A DNA stretch of 64,000 nucleotides, taken from the NCBI GenBank assembly GCA_007449985.2, contig VIIQ02000026.1, positions 1-64,000 on the forward strand, written 5' to 3'. This DNA is from Desmodesmus armatus (taxonomy: Eukaryota; Chlorophyta; Chlorophyceae; Sphaeropleales; Scenedesmaceae). A model generated the notes under the pieces. The model ran no database searches. It was not told where the DNA came from and saw only the letters and a list, made by a program, of their open reading frames with translations. Of the stretch, positions 12,378-24,000 are shown one piece after another; the first letter of the stretch is position 1, and each line of letters opens with the position of its first letter. Both the position numbers and the translations under genes were made by a program.

Positions 12378-13082
12378 TTTGATCACAGATCTGACTACTG
12401 CTGGCCGTCTCGATAACATGCGTGATTCAGCCATTAGCAGCATAACGAATACATCTCGTACGTTGATATATTCGCCGTGATCCACCCGTCAGGCCATCAC
12501 ATGGCTCTAATGTTGAAGTCACCTGCAGGGTTTTGGGCCAGCAGTGGTGACTCAACTCCTGGTCATGCCCCTGGTGGTTGATGAGCTAGCCATAGAAAGA
12601 CTCCAGGTTGTCAGTGAAACCATCTTGTGTGCACCACACAAATGCCCTTGCAAGCACTGACGACACATGCAAGCCTTGGCTCTGCATCCTGCTCTGCATG
12701 CTCCAGCAAAAATGGGTGACCTCATACAAGCCTCTACCTCATACAGCCAAGTTGGGAGTCTCTTTGTATTGTACAAGCCAAAGAACACACCAAAGTGCGA
12801 AAGCACTCAGGTGGGCAGCCTGCGCATCATCACAGGTGGCCCTGATGGTACAACCCGTGAGTACACACGAGCACGCATGTGTGCACAAGAGCCAGCATGT
12901 TGGCCTGTCAACCACCAAGCCAGACACCCAGCCAACCAGCAAAACCACGGCGGCTCGCCCTCCACTTGGGAAAACATCCCTACCTTCCTTACGCCAACAG
13001 ATCTCTGATCACACGATGCAGAAATACCCCACAACCCCCCCTCCTTCTACAGCTGCTGATTCAGTGTTTGTGTATCACCTCA
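12378..13082. other. Intergenic: upstream of delta-tubulin, 3' of ankyrin gene
   Basis: No gene could be supported. A plus-strand open stretch at 12667-13008 includes a plausible-looking segment (GSLRIITGGPDGTTR followed by a GTGAGT donor) but matches no family known to me and has no convincing partner exons. Confidence 0.35.
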
Positions 13083-14806
13083 TCAGCTGGTGCCAGAAGG
13101 CTGCTGCTCTGCTTCCTGCGCTTCCTCCTGCTTGCCTTCTGCTGCTGCTGCTTGCTGCTGCTGTGCCGCCTGCACCAGCACCGCTACAACTTCCGGCTCC
13201 TCACATTCTGCTGCTGCTGTCCTGCCATCCTTGTTTCGGATCGACGGGTCTGCCCCATGCTGCAGCAGCAGCTGCACCATCCGCATGTGGCCCCCACGTG
13301 CCGCACAGTGCAGCGCTGTCTCGCCGTCAATATCCTGCGGCACAGTCAGGCCCAGTGGGTCAGGAGAGGCTCGCATGTCACACACTATCTAGCTGGACAT
13401 GAGCAACTGCTGCCACTGCTGCTGCTGAGTGTGAGAAGGGGTGAGTGTTTGAGCTGCAGAAGCTGCACACGGGTGACGCGCCCCAGCACCAAAGACAGCA
13501 GGCACGTGAATACTTCAGGTTCATACTACAGACACAACTCCTCTCAGCATCTGCCGCTCTTCTCTGGCCTCACGAACCACTGCCCTTGCAGACAACATGC
13601 ATATGCCTGCTACACCACTGCTTTGCCGCCCAGCGATGAAAGCATCCACTGGTCACACCCCCCCCCCTAGAAAAACCTGCCGCCTCACCAGCAGCGGGAC
13701 CATGCCGTCGCCTGCCTTGTCAAGCAGCAGCTGCCCAATGCCCGCATAGCCTCCTGCAGCAGCGTCGTGCAAGGGCGTAGTGCCGTCCTCACTGTTGATG
13801 GGGTCCAGCTTGCAGCCTGCCGCTATGAGCGCCTCCACACATCCCTTCTGACCATACAGGCAGGCCAAGTGGATGGCAGTGTCGCCGTCAGGGCCTGCAG
13901 TGCAGGATGCCGGGTAAATGATTGTGTCAAGCATGCACATGGTGAAATGGGCGCAATATAGCAGGACGAACGCAGGCCAGGGGGTTGTGACAGTGCTGGT
14001 GTAATTGATACAACAGGGAATGGTGTTGAGGGATGCAGCGAGGGCATGCGAGGGCGGAGGGATGAGAGGGACAGAGGGGTTGGTAGGGTCGATATTGTGG
14101 CTGAAGTCTGCCGAGTGAGAGACATGATGGGAGCAGCTGCACAGGCCTTGTGGTCAGAGCATCTGTGCAGGACTCCAGCACAGTGAACTCAATGGGAAGG
14201 ACTGCTGCTGCTGGCATGGAAATCCGACTGACACATAACACTGCCACTTGTCAACCTAATGGCAGGTATGCACATATGTGCTCCTGCTGAACGGTACCAA
14301 CCGTTTGCTGCAACTGCACAAAGAGCTTCTTGCACACCTGGTGTATCGATGCTGAACTCCGTCTGTTGCAGCTCAGCCAGGTTGACCGCTAGCTTTTCTG
14401 TGTCACCTTCTTCACAGGCCGCAAAGATGTTGACCAGCACACCACCAGAGGGGTCAATCCATTCCTCCTCTGTCTCCTCATCTTCTATACGAAGCTGGCC
14501 GATGTGTGCCAGCTGCCTGCAAAAGTTGCAGCAGTAGCAGTGGGTCCTGCCTCTGGGGTGGATCGTGCTGGCGAGTACCCATGCATGGGTTTAACGTTGG
14601 TTCCTCCCAGCATAGCTTGGCACAGACACGTGGTGCTGTTGGCTGCTTGTCTGCCGAACAACACAGCATAACTGTAGTACAGTAGCAGCAAAGGCCGAAG
14701 CTTACTCCTGCAGCCACTGGTACTGCTCGTCACTGATGCCTTCGTCATTTGTGTCCTCGACGTCTCCCTCTGCTGGCTCTGTGTCGTAGTTGTTTGCAAT
14801 CCCCAT
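13083..14806 (-). CDS. Ankyrin-repeat protein, four exons
   Basis: Exons on the minus strand: 14706-14806, 14338-14516, 13689-13894, 13083-13334, giving about 245 residues in consistent phase. The N-terminus is acidic (MGIANNYDTEPAEGDVED; EDEETEEEWIDPSGG). Ankyrin repeats follow: DGDTAIHLACLYGQKGCVEA, DGTTPLHDAAAGGYAGIGQL and DGETALHCAARGGHMRMVQL with LLLQHGADPSIRNKDG. The end is Gln/Ala/Glu-rich. Order and spacing resemble a small plant ankyrin family (At3g09890-like), likely a soluble protein-interaction module; partner and pathway are unknown. The exon 3 end is ambiguous: donor GTGAGG at 13688 is used here, while a donor at 13676 would add four codons (VRRQ). Start ATG 14806 is the first in frame and is followed by coherent coding sequence. 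Confidence 0.85.
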
Positions 14807-15601
14807 CTGACCGTCGACTCTATAGAGTAGCTACTGCACGTGGGGGGTGCAATTGTTCTGATCCAAAAGGTGACTTTGTTACTGCTCGCACGCTCTACCG
14901 CATATCAAGCTGGTCTGGCGAAGCGTCCCAACATGCCAACAGCCACGGCTACCTAAGATTGGGCGTGGGGCTGAAACCCTGGACACAGACCACACACCAC
15001 AGACCCTGGGGGGGCAGGGCTAACAAAATAAGAACCCCCCATGGAATCCAAAAACGAAGGGACCAGTTGGACACTCCCAATCAACAAGCGACCAGAGGAC
15101 CGACAGGACCACTAGGACGGACTCATGGTGCACAACTGATAACTCCAAGTCTCCCAAAGACGCTGCTTAACACGTAAAACGGCCCACAAGTGGCAAACCA
15201 AACGATTTTGTCTGCTGAGTAAAGTGCAATGTGGTGACGTTTGTGCCCCAAACAACCAACCACCAGTTGTATCACATGTTTCCTGCTCACCGCCCTCACA
15301 GCATGGCCCTCACAGCATGATAGCCATGTCCAAGCACCATTAGGCCTCACCACTTCAACATGAAGCAGGCATTCGTTGGTACAAAGTCCGTCCTACGCAA
15401 ATCTCCACTGCAAACAATGGGCCCTGGCCCAGTCTCTGCAGCACACACTAGTGCAGATGCCAAAAAGAAACCCCAATCAAACCCCGACATATACAGGCAT
15501 GACAGCCGCATGGCAAGTGTGTCTCTCCAAGCACGCTTGAACCAAGAAGACTGTCTGTCAGAACAACTGTCTGGCATAACAGCAAACCCTCCCACCCCTG
15601 G
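14807..15601. other. Intergenic between ankyrin gene and GDPD
   Basis: The stretch holds the ankyrin gene promoter side and the 3' side of the phosphodiesterase gene. Open frames here are short or lack splice-consistent extensions. Nothing further was recognised. Confidence 0.4.
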
Positions 15602-18034
15602 TCAAGTTGCAGCAGAAAGGCCGCGCACATAGGACAACTGGTCCAGGAAGCAGCAGCGCACAGGAATACCCAGGGCAACAAGCCTGCTGCCCCAATCAGC
15701 CCACTGCTTGCTGCCAAACTCGCCGAAGCTTGCTGCAAAGTAATGCGGAAACGCTATCAACGCCAGGAACCCAAGGCGGGGGGCCGCAAACTGGGGGTGA
15801 AGCTGCTGCTGGCGCTTGGCATATGCCAGGTGTTCCCTGCACAACGCAGCGCAGCACAGCACAGCAGACTCAAGGTGTCAACACCCCGCAATGATGCATG
15901 CCGCCAACTGCTGCCCACAACCAGATTGCTCGCAAAATGCCATTGCAAAGCCTCGCAGTCACCAGCTGCTCGCTCTGTGACAGTCTTGTGCTCCCACACA
16001 CATTACGAGCTCAACAGGCATCGCCTGCACATGCCCATGTGCGTGCCCCTGCAAACGCCAGCCAGGTGTAGAGGCTGAGCTGCACCGTAGCAATGTGTAC
16101 GTGGCTGTGAAAGCGACGCTGTGAAAACTGGACCCACTCAACGACTGAATCAGCCGCTCGTGTGCATCTCAACAGCTGAACAGAAAAAAACAGCTGAAAA
16201 GAAAACCGAAAGAACGCAACAGCTGCTAAGAAAAGCTGGACCCACCTCAAAAGCTGAATCAGCCGCTCGCGTGCAGCATCTGACTGCAGCCGCTTGACCT
16301 CCACCACCAGCGGTCGCCTGGACTCTGCAGCACGGAATGCCGCCAAGAAGGCTTGCAGGGTAGGTGCGCGCAGGCCCTGCCGCGCACCCAAGTGCAGTGA
16401 CTGCAGCTGCGCACAGCTGACGTGCTGCGCAGGGACACATTGTGGTGGGCCAGGGGCAGGCAAAGCGACACTCAGCTAAAGAGCAGCCACTAAGACCCAT
16501 GGCACAACCCACCGGGTAGCAGGTGCGGACTGCCAGGAGAAACAGCTTTGTGAAGCCAACACATACATGCAAGAGTGACTGCCAACGACCAAGGCCTCAC
16601 CCAGTGACGTAAAGATAACACTGCACAGGATCGACTGTGACACAGCACAGCTGCGCCAGCTGAAACAAGCTGCTCATGTGCATGCGGCACCGCTGGTGCT
16701 GCTGTTGCTGGTGCTCAGAAGGCAGTTTGGCGCTGTGCTGAGGCTGAGTTCGTTGCTGACCTTTACATGTAAGGGCGCGACAGCGGCCTGAGTGAGGCCC
16801 AACTGCTGGCACAATTGCCCGTAGGGTTCAAAACATTTTGCCGCTGTGCTGAGGCTGAGTTCGTTGCTGACCTTTACATGCAAGGGCGCGACAGCGGCCT
16901 GAGTGAGGCCCATCTGCTGGCACAGTTGCCGGTAGGGTTCAGCGTTGGGCCCTTTGTTTGGGAAGGCATCGCCCAAGTGGAAGTCGTGGAGTATCACCAG
17001 CTCCCCGTCAGCAGTCTCCTGCAGGATGGAGATTACATGGGGAAAAGAGATGGCAGCAATGCTCGGGATCCTGAGCACATCCTGATGGTTCGCCTGTAAG
17101 CAGGTGCTGCTGGCTGCTTGCAAGGGCAGCTGTCCGGCACTGCTGACATATCTGACCGCTGCTGAGGCTGCACGCAACAGCGGAATCAAGTCCAGCAGTG
17201 GGCCACGGCAGCAGCTCTGCATAGTGAGGCACGTGGGGAGCAGCAGTTGCCTTTGTTACGGTCTGCGCCAGCCTGAAAAACACTTGCCTGAACATCGATT
17301 TCAACATAGTGCAAGTCAGGCACAGGCCCGTCGGGCCCATTGTCCCTCTGAATGAGAGCTTCCATTGCCTCAATTGTGTTCTCAACATAGACACCTGCAC
17401 AGATGTCAGCAGGCAGTGTCAGTGAAAGGGCACAACCACCCTGCGCCCAACCCTGACCCTTGCGCATGTAAACGTGCATGTGCATGCGCTGCTGCTGCAG
17501 GTGCACCAGTCAGCCACATGCGTGCTGGTGCAGCTGCATAAAGGTGTACGGCTCTTGACGACTCACCCGTGTACCCCTTTGCGCCAGCCCTATGCCCCGC
17601 AATGAGTTCGATACGCTGCGATGCTTGCACCAAACACCACAGCTGCACTGCCAGCAGCAGGATGCCGAGGACCGGCAGAGGATGGATGCAGAGGCTGCTG
17701 TGAAGCAGCCAAAGCACGCAACATAGCGGTAGCAGCTCCCTGCACAGCACAGCAAGCAAGGAGGGCAATCAGGACGACCTGTGAGCCTGCCACTGCTACA
17801 GTACTGTGACCCCCCCGGATGACCAGCTGCCCAAGACTGGCCGTGGGCCTCAGCTGGCAATATAAGCATCATGGATGACATGCTTTGTTGTTGATGTGTA
17901 TGTCGTACGCCTTCGTACCTGAAGAACAGGATAGAACTCCTCAAGATACATGCCATATACAGCATGCTCATACAGAACAACCGTACGGCCCTATTCGGGT
18001 GCAGACACCCGGTCAAATAAAGAGTGGAAGCCAT
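15602..18034 (-). CDS. Glycerophosphodiester phosphodiesterase (GDPD) family protein
   Basis: GDPDs hydrolyse deacylated phospholipids (glycerophosphodiesters) to glycerol-3-phosphate plus an alcohol. Exons: 17919-18034, 17567-17739, 17288-17394, 16872-17018, 16246-16424, 15602-15836, phase-consistent, 318 residues. A hydrophobic segment in exon 2 (PVLGILLLAVQLWCLV) precedes the catalytic start LIAGHRAGAKGYTG (family: HRG), then VENTIEAMEALI (ENT motif), LHYVEIDVQ (ExD motif) and GELVILHDFHLGD (catalytic HD). PLVVEVKRL and a C-terminal FAAPRLGFLALIAFP region complete the barrel. The general acid/base and metal-binding residues expected of the family appear present (H of GHR, E of VEN, E and D of VEID, H of LHD). 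Membrane anchoring is inferred from the N-terminal segment. Intron 3 has a GC donor (CAG|GCAAGT). Exon 1 is inferred only from phase and ATG 18034 and is the least certain part. Exon 4 and exon 5 ends are duplicated in the following introns. Confidence 0.87.
16128..16275 (-). repeat. Duplicated 3' end of GDPD exon 5 and its donor site
   Basis: Two similar blocks, 16232-16275 (true exon 5 end plus donor) and 16128-16166 (inside the intron), share in sense the exon string for ERLIQ followed by GAGTGGGT/GAGGTGGGT donor sequence and the same next 15 intron bases. The spacing is about 105 bases. Confidence 0.7.
16731..16940 (-). repeat. 111-bp tandem duplication across the GDPD exon 4 donor site
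   Basis: Blocks 16842-16940 and 16731-16830 are nearly identical with a 111-base period. Each encodes LCQQxGLTQAAVAPLHVK followed by a GTCAGC donor. Because 111 is a multiple of three, the frame stays open through both, so retention of the first donor region would give a repeated peptide of 37 residues. The model uses the first donor (exon end 16872). Confidence 0.88.
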
Positions 18035-18931
18035 CCGGCCCTCCTATGACTGCTGCCGGGCCCGCTGTCGCGGACAGCTCATGCGATTTGGTGACTGCCC
18101 GACATTAACCCCTGATACTGCCCGAACTTACAGGACCTCGAGCCTGAATGAAAACATTGTGGAGGAGATGTGAGTGATCTGTCGGCTGTAAATGGGTTGT
18201 GACACAGAGTCGGGGTGGTTATGACCAATTGAGAGAGAGTATAGTAACGGTGAGGGAGGTCGGAGCAGGTTTGGTGAACACGGAAGCATCATTTCCACCA
18301 ACCTGAGCATCGGCAAGCGCGGAACGGCTGTGTTGGCCACCATCATCATTAGTGCCTCGTGAGCTGTGACTCATTTTTTGCTGGAGGGTACCTGATCACA
18401 GCCATGCGCTTGAATGGAATCATTCCGGGCCCAAAACGCCTGATTGCTTCTAGAGCACCCACACTGGTGCCTCACATCAGCTACAGCCCCTACAGTCAAC
18501 GTCCAAGGCCAGCCTGTCACTACACCTCAATCAAAGGTGCGAGTATAGAGCACACCATGCTGCCACAGCATCCCATATGGCCACAAACCAGCCCTTCATA
18601 GCGATAGAGATTCTTGGGTCTCCATCACAACGTGCATTGGCACCAAGTACGCCTGGTCAACATGTCAACATCATGACACATTATGGTGATTGCAACCACC
18701 CAATCGCAGCACTGATGCGGCATCCGGGCCTCTGTTCTCCCCCCAAACCCTCACAACCTCGCACTGAAGCCTCATCACAATATCGCTCGCACTGCGATGT
18801 TGCCCCTCCACCCGCACCCGCGCCGCCTGCAGCGGTGGGTGTGGTGAAATGACTGCCATCATGCATGATGCTACACAAGCTCTGACAATGGGTGGTGCAT
18901 TGCTGGTGCATTGCCTCAATGTGCCACGCAG
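18035..18931. other. Upstream region of GDPD; no gene seen
   Basis: This is the 5' side of the minus-strand phosphodiesterase gene. No conserved coding signal was found; frames are short and compositionally ordinary. Confidence 0.4.
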
Positions 18932-19544
18932 AGCGGCTGGGAGAGCCAGGCCCTGACCGCGATGACGACCAGCCTACCCCTGATGGCCAGGCAGACAGCA
19001 TCAGGGACCTTATGGCTGCAGAAACCAAGGGCCCAGGCCAGCCCGCTGCAGCAGGTGCAACAGCTGCGGCAGAGGAGGGTGGCGACGAGCCACTAGGCGC
19101 GCGGAGGGAAAGGGAGAGTGCCGAGCAAGAGGTGCGGCGATGTGACATTGTGTGTCATGCACTGAGTGCCCTGATGCAGCTAACTGTGACTGCTGCATTG
19201 GTCTCTTGAAGGCTTGCCAAGCCAGCGCCGGCCTGTGATGGCACAGTGCAAGCCAGGGGCAACAGCATTGTGGCATGTGAAGCCCCATACATAGTAAGCT
19301 GCAACACTGTGCCACAGTGTTGAGTCAGTGCTGAGTCAGGCACTCAACCACGTGCACATAATCAGTTTTCTCAAGGTGGCATGCTGCATGCTGCCTGCCT
19401 GCCTAATCAACCTTGCAGGCTGCTGCCTCCACGCTGAGGGGTATTGAGGCTGCTGCTGTGGATGCTAACCCAGAGCAGGCGGGCCACCCTGAACAGCACA
19501 ATCTGCGCACAACAGACCATTCAGCAGATTATCCTGCTGAGTAG
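18932..19544 (+). CDS. Two probable exons of an unknown acidic, Ala-rich protein (3' part)
   Basis: Exon 18932-19131 is preceded by CACGCAG and ends at a GTGCGG donor; exon 19419-19544 follows a CTTGCAG acceptor and ends at TAG. The two join in phase and read ERLGEPGPDRDDDQPTPDGQ, DSIRDLMAAETKGPGQP and STLRGIEAAAVDANPEQAGH. The hydrophilic, low-cysteine composition differs from background frames, which supports coding. No 5' exon or start codon was identified and no family was recognised. A continuation beyond the TAG through a donor at 19548 is possible. Confidence 0.35.
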
Positions 19545-21075
19545 TCTGTAAGTAACTGGTGCGTCACTGACTTCAGGTGTGGGTGCTTAGCAGACTCAGT
19601 GCCAGCTCAAGCGGCAAGGCAGGGCTTCAAGATCGTTCTCTGCTGCTGTTCATGTTGTGCGATGGGCATGTGCTCAGCACATTGGCATGATGCCAATGTG
19701 GGGCCCACCGTAGGTGTGAGGGGCTGTGACACCCCAGCCTCTACTGCTGCATGGAGCAGCATGCTATGCACAGCCCGGCCTGACGTAGCCCGCATCAAGT
19801 GAGAGGCAGGACTGGCATGCAACACCCATGCTCATGCAGTTGCCCCAGTAGCAGGTACTCAAGCAGCGTATGTGCACGCTGCTGCTGCTGCTTGCCCCTA
19901 CCAATGCAGATGAACGTGTGTTCAACACACATGGGTGCAAGGCAGAAGATGTGGAAGCTTATGGCTGCGAGGCGCCTTGGCATAGGTCTGCCGCCGGTGC
20001 ACATTGATGGCCATACTTTGCAGTTGTTGCTTGGAGGTGCGGTGGTGCGTGCGCACCTGCCAAAGGCTTGGACGCCAAGCGCTGCTTGCGGCTGGAGGCA
20101 GGTGCTGTACGCAATCGTGCACACGGATCTAGAGAGACAGTCTCAGTAGCAGTAGAGGAATCAAGTTGTGTTTGGTTGGGTTGAGTTCTGCAGTTATGTA
20201 AGTGGTGCCTGCTGTTGTTTGGATTACGTCAGGTCTCGAGGGATGCTGGACGAGGTGAACGGTGTGAGGATGCCGGACGACATGAACGGCACGGCACCCA
20301 GCTAAGCAGCCATATGCTTCTGTCAGAAGACGGCAAAGCTTATCACTCGCTGTTGTGCCGCAGGTGTAGTGGTACGGACGAGCTCGATAGATGCTTGGGT
20401 TCAAATATTACGAACGACTCAGTTGCTTGCTTGAGCATGCGCGTTATGGAAGACTCTCGTCTGATCCGCACAGGTTTGCTGTACTGTCGCTGGCATGCGT
20501 CATGCACAGAAGCCGACTGAAAGTGTATAAAAAAGCATAAATCGATTTGTGCAGGCATCTGCTGCTGTCCTACATCCAGAATTGTGCGAGGGTGCAACAG
20601 GTTGAGTCACTTTTGCTAGACCCCAATGTCAAAAGTCCAAAGCTAGATAGTGGGGGCGTGCTGATGAGTTGCAGTGGTCTTCGAGTCTGCAATCAGTGTC
20701 TGCGATTCATCTGCGTCAAGCCGGTTCCGAATTTGCTGCTGGTGTGTTGCGGTGAGTGATCCGATCGCTGGTCATGCACGATCGCACTTGCAACCCAGCA
20801 TGGTTGATGGAAGTATGCTTGATGTCTCTATTGCGATACGCCCCACTGCAATCAATGGGCAGGATGTGCTCTCCGAGATGGGCAGCATTGGCACGCCATC
20901 ACATGCATTCTCATTCACTCAATCGCATCTATAGATGTCTACTATGTCCTGAATGCACATGCATTTGCCAGACGTGCACAGAGATGAGGAGTCACCCGCA
21001 CTGTATTTACGATGTCTGATCTGTGGCTCGCAGGCATCCCCAGTTCGCTCCAGCCACTGCTAACTCCACGTCAAG
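19545..21075. other. Intergenic upstream of the MIP channel
   Basis: Frames such as 19799-20149 (+) show no recognisable motif. The last kilobase is the presumed promoter and 5' UTR of the channel gene. Nothing else could be supported. Confidence 0.35.
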
Positions 21076-24000
21076 ATGGCGGCAGGACCAGGCTACAGCT
21101 TCCGCGATGTGTTTCTCAGGTAAGCAGAGCAGCTGCTGCCACCCCTGCCAGGTCAAGCCAGCTCAACAGCACCGGTGACACCAACCTGAGCACCAGCCTA
21201 GCAGCCTTCCTCAAGCAGTCAAGTACCCTGCTGCACTGCTGTGATCAAGGCTCTTCCTCAGCCCTCACAGCCTGCATGCCTTGCTTGGCGACGCATGTGG
21301 CAGGGACCACTAGTGACACCTGCTGTGTATTGTTGCTGCTTTCTTGCCTGCTGTCACTGCAGTGAGATGTTTGGTATGTGGTTTGTCATCACAATGGCCC
21401 TGGGAGGCGTTGCCAACCACGTCCTGAACCCATCTGCTGGCCGCGGCATGGGCTACCTGGCCATTGCAGTACAGTTTGGCTTTGCCTTTGCGTTCCCTGT
21501 GAGTGAAGCGCGCTGTAGTCACAGTCACCCTTGAATCAAACCGTGCGTGCGTGTAGTGACATAGCCCTCCTGTTGTTCTTACAGTCGCCATACGCGTAAG
21601 CAAGCGACAGCACCACTGCACCAGCACACCCACCTCACTATGAAGCAAAGGGCAAGACTGTATCTTCAACTGTGGAACCCATCTCACCTGCCGCTGTGTG
21701 CTGTGCTGTGCTGTGCTGCGCTCTGCTGCACTGCAGATCGTGGCGTTCGGAAGCGTGTCCGCCATGTTCAACCCCGCAGCAGCCATCTCCCAGGTGGTGG
21801 CAGGCAACCTGGGTCCTGGCCAGTTCTTCAACGTTATTGCTGGAGAGATGCTGGGTGCCTTCCTAGGCGGCCTCACCATCTACCTGCTGTACATGCCACA
21901 GCTCTACAAGGCTGGAGAGAAGGTGAGGGGGGAGGGGGTGAGAGTGGGGGGGAGAGGGTAGGGGAGAGGGGGGGCGGGAGTGAGGGGGAGGGGCTGAGCC
22001 AACAGGCTTGACGATGGCCGGGGCTGCTGCTGAATTACGATTAGGCCAGGAGCTGGTCTATTGTTGTGGCCAGCGATGCGGTTACAAGTGCTTTCGCCTG
22101 CTGGCTGGGCAAGTCGCTGTCTTGTTTCCCAGCCGATAGACAGCGTGAACGGAGAGAAGAAAACAGATGACAGTGCAAAGTGAGTGTAGGACACCAACAC
22201 ACGCTGTGCTGTGCTGTGCTGTGCTGTGCTGTGCTGTGCTGTGTCGTGTGCTGTATGTGTGTGCAGGTGTTTTACTTCAGCGACATGAAGGAGGGCTACA
22301 AGGCCAACAGCAGGCTCATGGGACTCAGGGGCAAGAGGGTGAGTGGCAGTTCTTGATTTGGGTTGCCAAAGCCCAGCCTGTGTCTTGAAGAGCCTTGCTT
22401 GCTGCCTTGCTTGACTGGGGCTGTTTCTTGCCTGCTCTCAGACAGGCATCTTGAGAAGGCAACTGAGAAGTCAGCACCACAGCCAGTGCAGTGTCCCCAC
22501 TGTGTGTACTGCTTCCTGCGCGGGCTGAACCAGCAGGTATCACATACTGTGCGAGTGCTCCATGCGTGACTGTCTGCGCTTGCTGGCGATGTTTCCCCCC
22601 GCAGCGCTCCCAGTTTGCGGACAAGATGTTGTCATCACCATGGTGTGTCACTGACCAATTCCTGATTGTCTGCGCTTGCTGCATTTGCTGCCGGTGTTTC
22701 CACCTGCAGCGCTCCCAGTTTGCTGACAAGATGGCCCCCAAGGCTGATGTTGAGGATGCAGTCAACCCCATCACTCCTCTGGAGGAGGACGATGACCCAT
22801 TCCTGGTGAGACAGCTGCCACAACTATGTGAAATGCGACCGAAGTGTATGAGTAGTGGGGGTTCAAACTACTTGACTGGGTCAGGGCCCCGCCTGCAGCC
22901 CTTTGACATAGGCATGTGAGCCTGGAATGGCACGTCAAGGGCGGTCACCGCATAGGCCTGCAGTGTATGGGGTGCTGTAGTATGCAGATCAACCAAGTAC
23001 GCAGATCATCCAATCTTTGTAGCGGCTCGGCTTTGTTGGCATGTATGTCCAAATATCAATTGTGGCCCTGATGCCATGCTGTGCTGTGCTGTGCTTTTTT
23101 GCTGCAGGGCATCTGGGTGTCCCGCCCTGCGTCTTACAACCCCCTTATCAGCTTCCTGAACGAGGCTATCATGACCTTCATGTTCCTCTTCCTGGTCTCC
23201 CTCATGACAGCAAGGTGTGTTAGGCAGAGGGGTTGAAGGTGGCAGGGGAGGGTACGGTAGTTGGGTGGAGAAATGTTGGCAAGGCGCCAGGTTGTGTCAG
23301 CAACATTGCGCAAGTCCTAAACACAGGGGGTATGGACCGGAATGGGGCAAGGCCAGGGGGTGAGGGTAGTTCAGAGCTAGTTCCCTCAGCAGTTGATGGC
23401 AGCCACATGTGTGCTGAAACCTTGGGCCCTTTCAAAGGAGGCCGGCTTTGTTATGGGCAGCTGCTTGGAGCAATAAGCTTTCCATGCAGCCACGACTTGT
23501 ACCCTACATCAGGCTCCTCATGCTGCTGTGCAAGCACTAATCTTACCGCACTCCTGCTGCCTACTGTTTCCTGCTGCAGAGGCCAGTACCTGTACCAGCC
23601 TTCCTTCGGAATGTACAGCAACATTGTGCTGCCCATGCTCATTGGCTTCGTCATCTGCTCTATGATCCTGGCAACTGGACCAACTGGCTTTGCAGGCAAC
23701 CCTGCTCGTGACCTGGTGGGTGGGGTTTAGTTCAGTGAGGGTTAGGGTTTAGGGAATTGTGCATGTTTCGGCATGAAAGCAGACATCCAGTCCAGACTGA
23801 GGGGCGTGCTAGTGGGTGCACTGCACAGCATGGCTCTTGCTGGGGATAGTGTGTGTTGCGGCAGTGTCGTCCGCCTCAATGCCAGCACATCAGTCAGTAG
23901 TCCTGTGTCATGAATGCACTTAGTCCTGTTAGCATGCCGCAGCGATGCATGCCCATGCAATCCAAAGCGACCGGCCTTTATGCAATGCATGTCTTGCATT

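Noticed and set aside
12667..13008. Plus-strand stretch with GSLRIITGGPDGTTR and a following GTGAGT
   Set aside because: It has no partner exon, homology or plausible stop context; kept only as a note.
19799..20149. 116-codon plus-strand frame
   Set aside because: No domain, no splice support, and the competing frames over the same bases are equally open.
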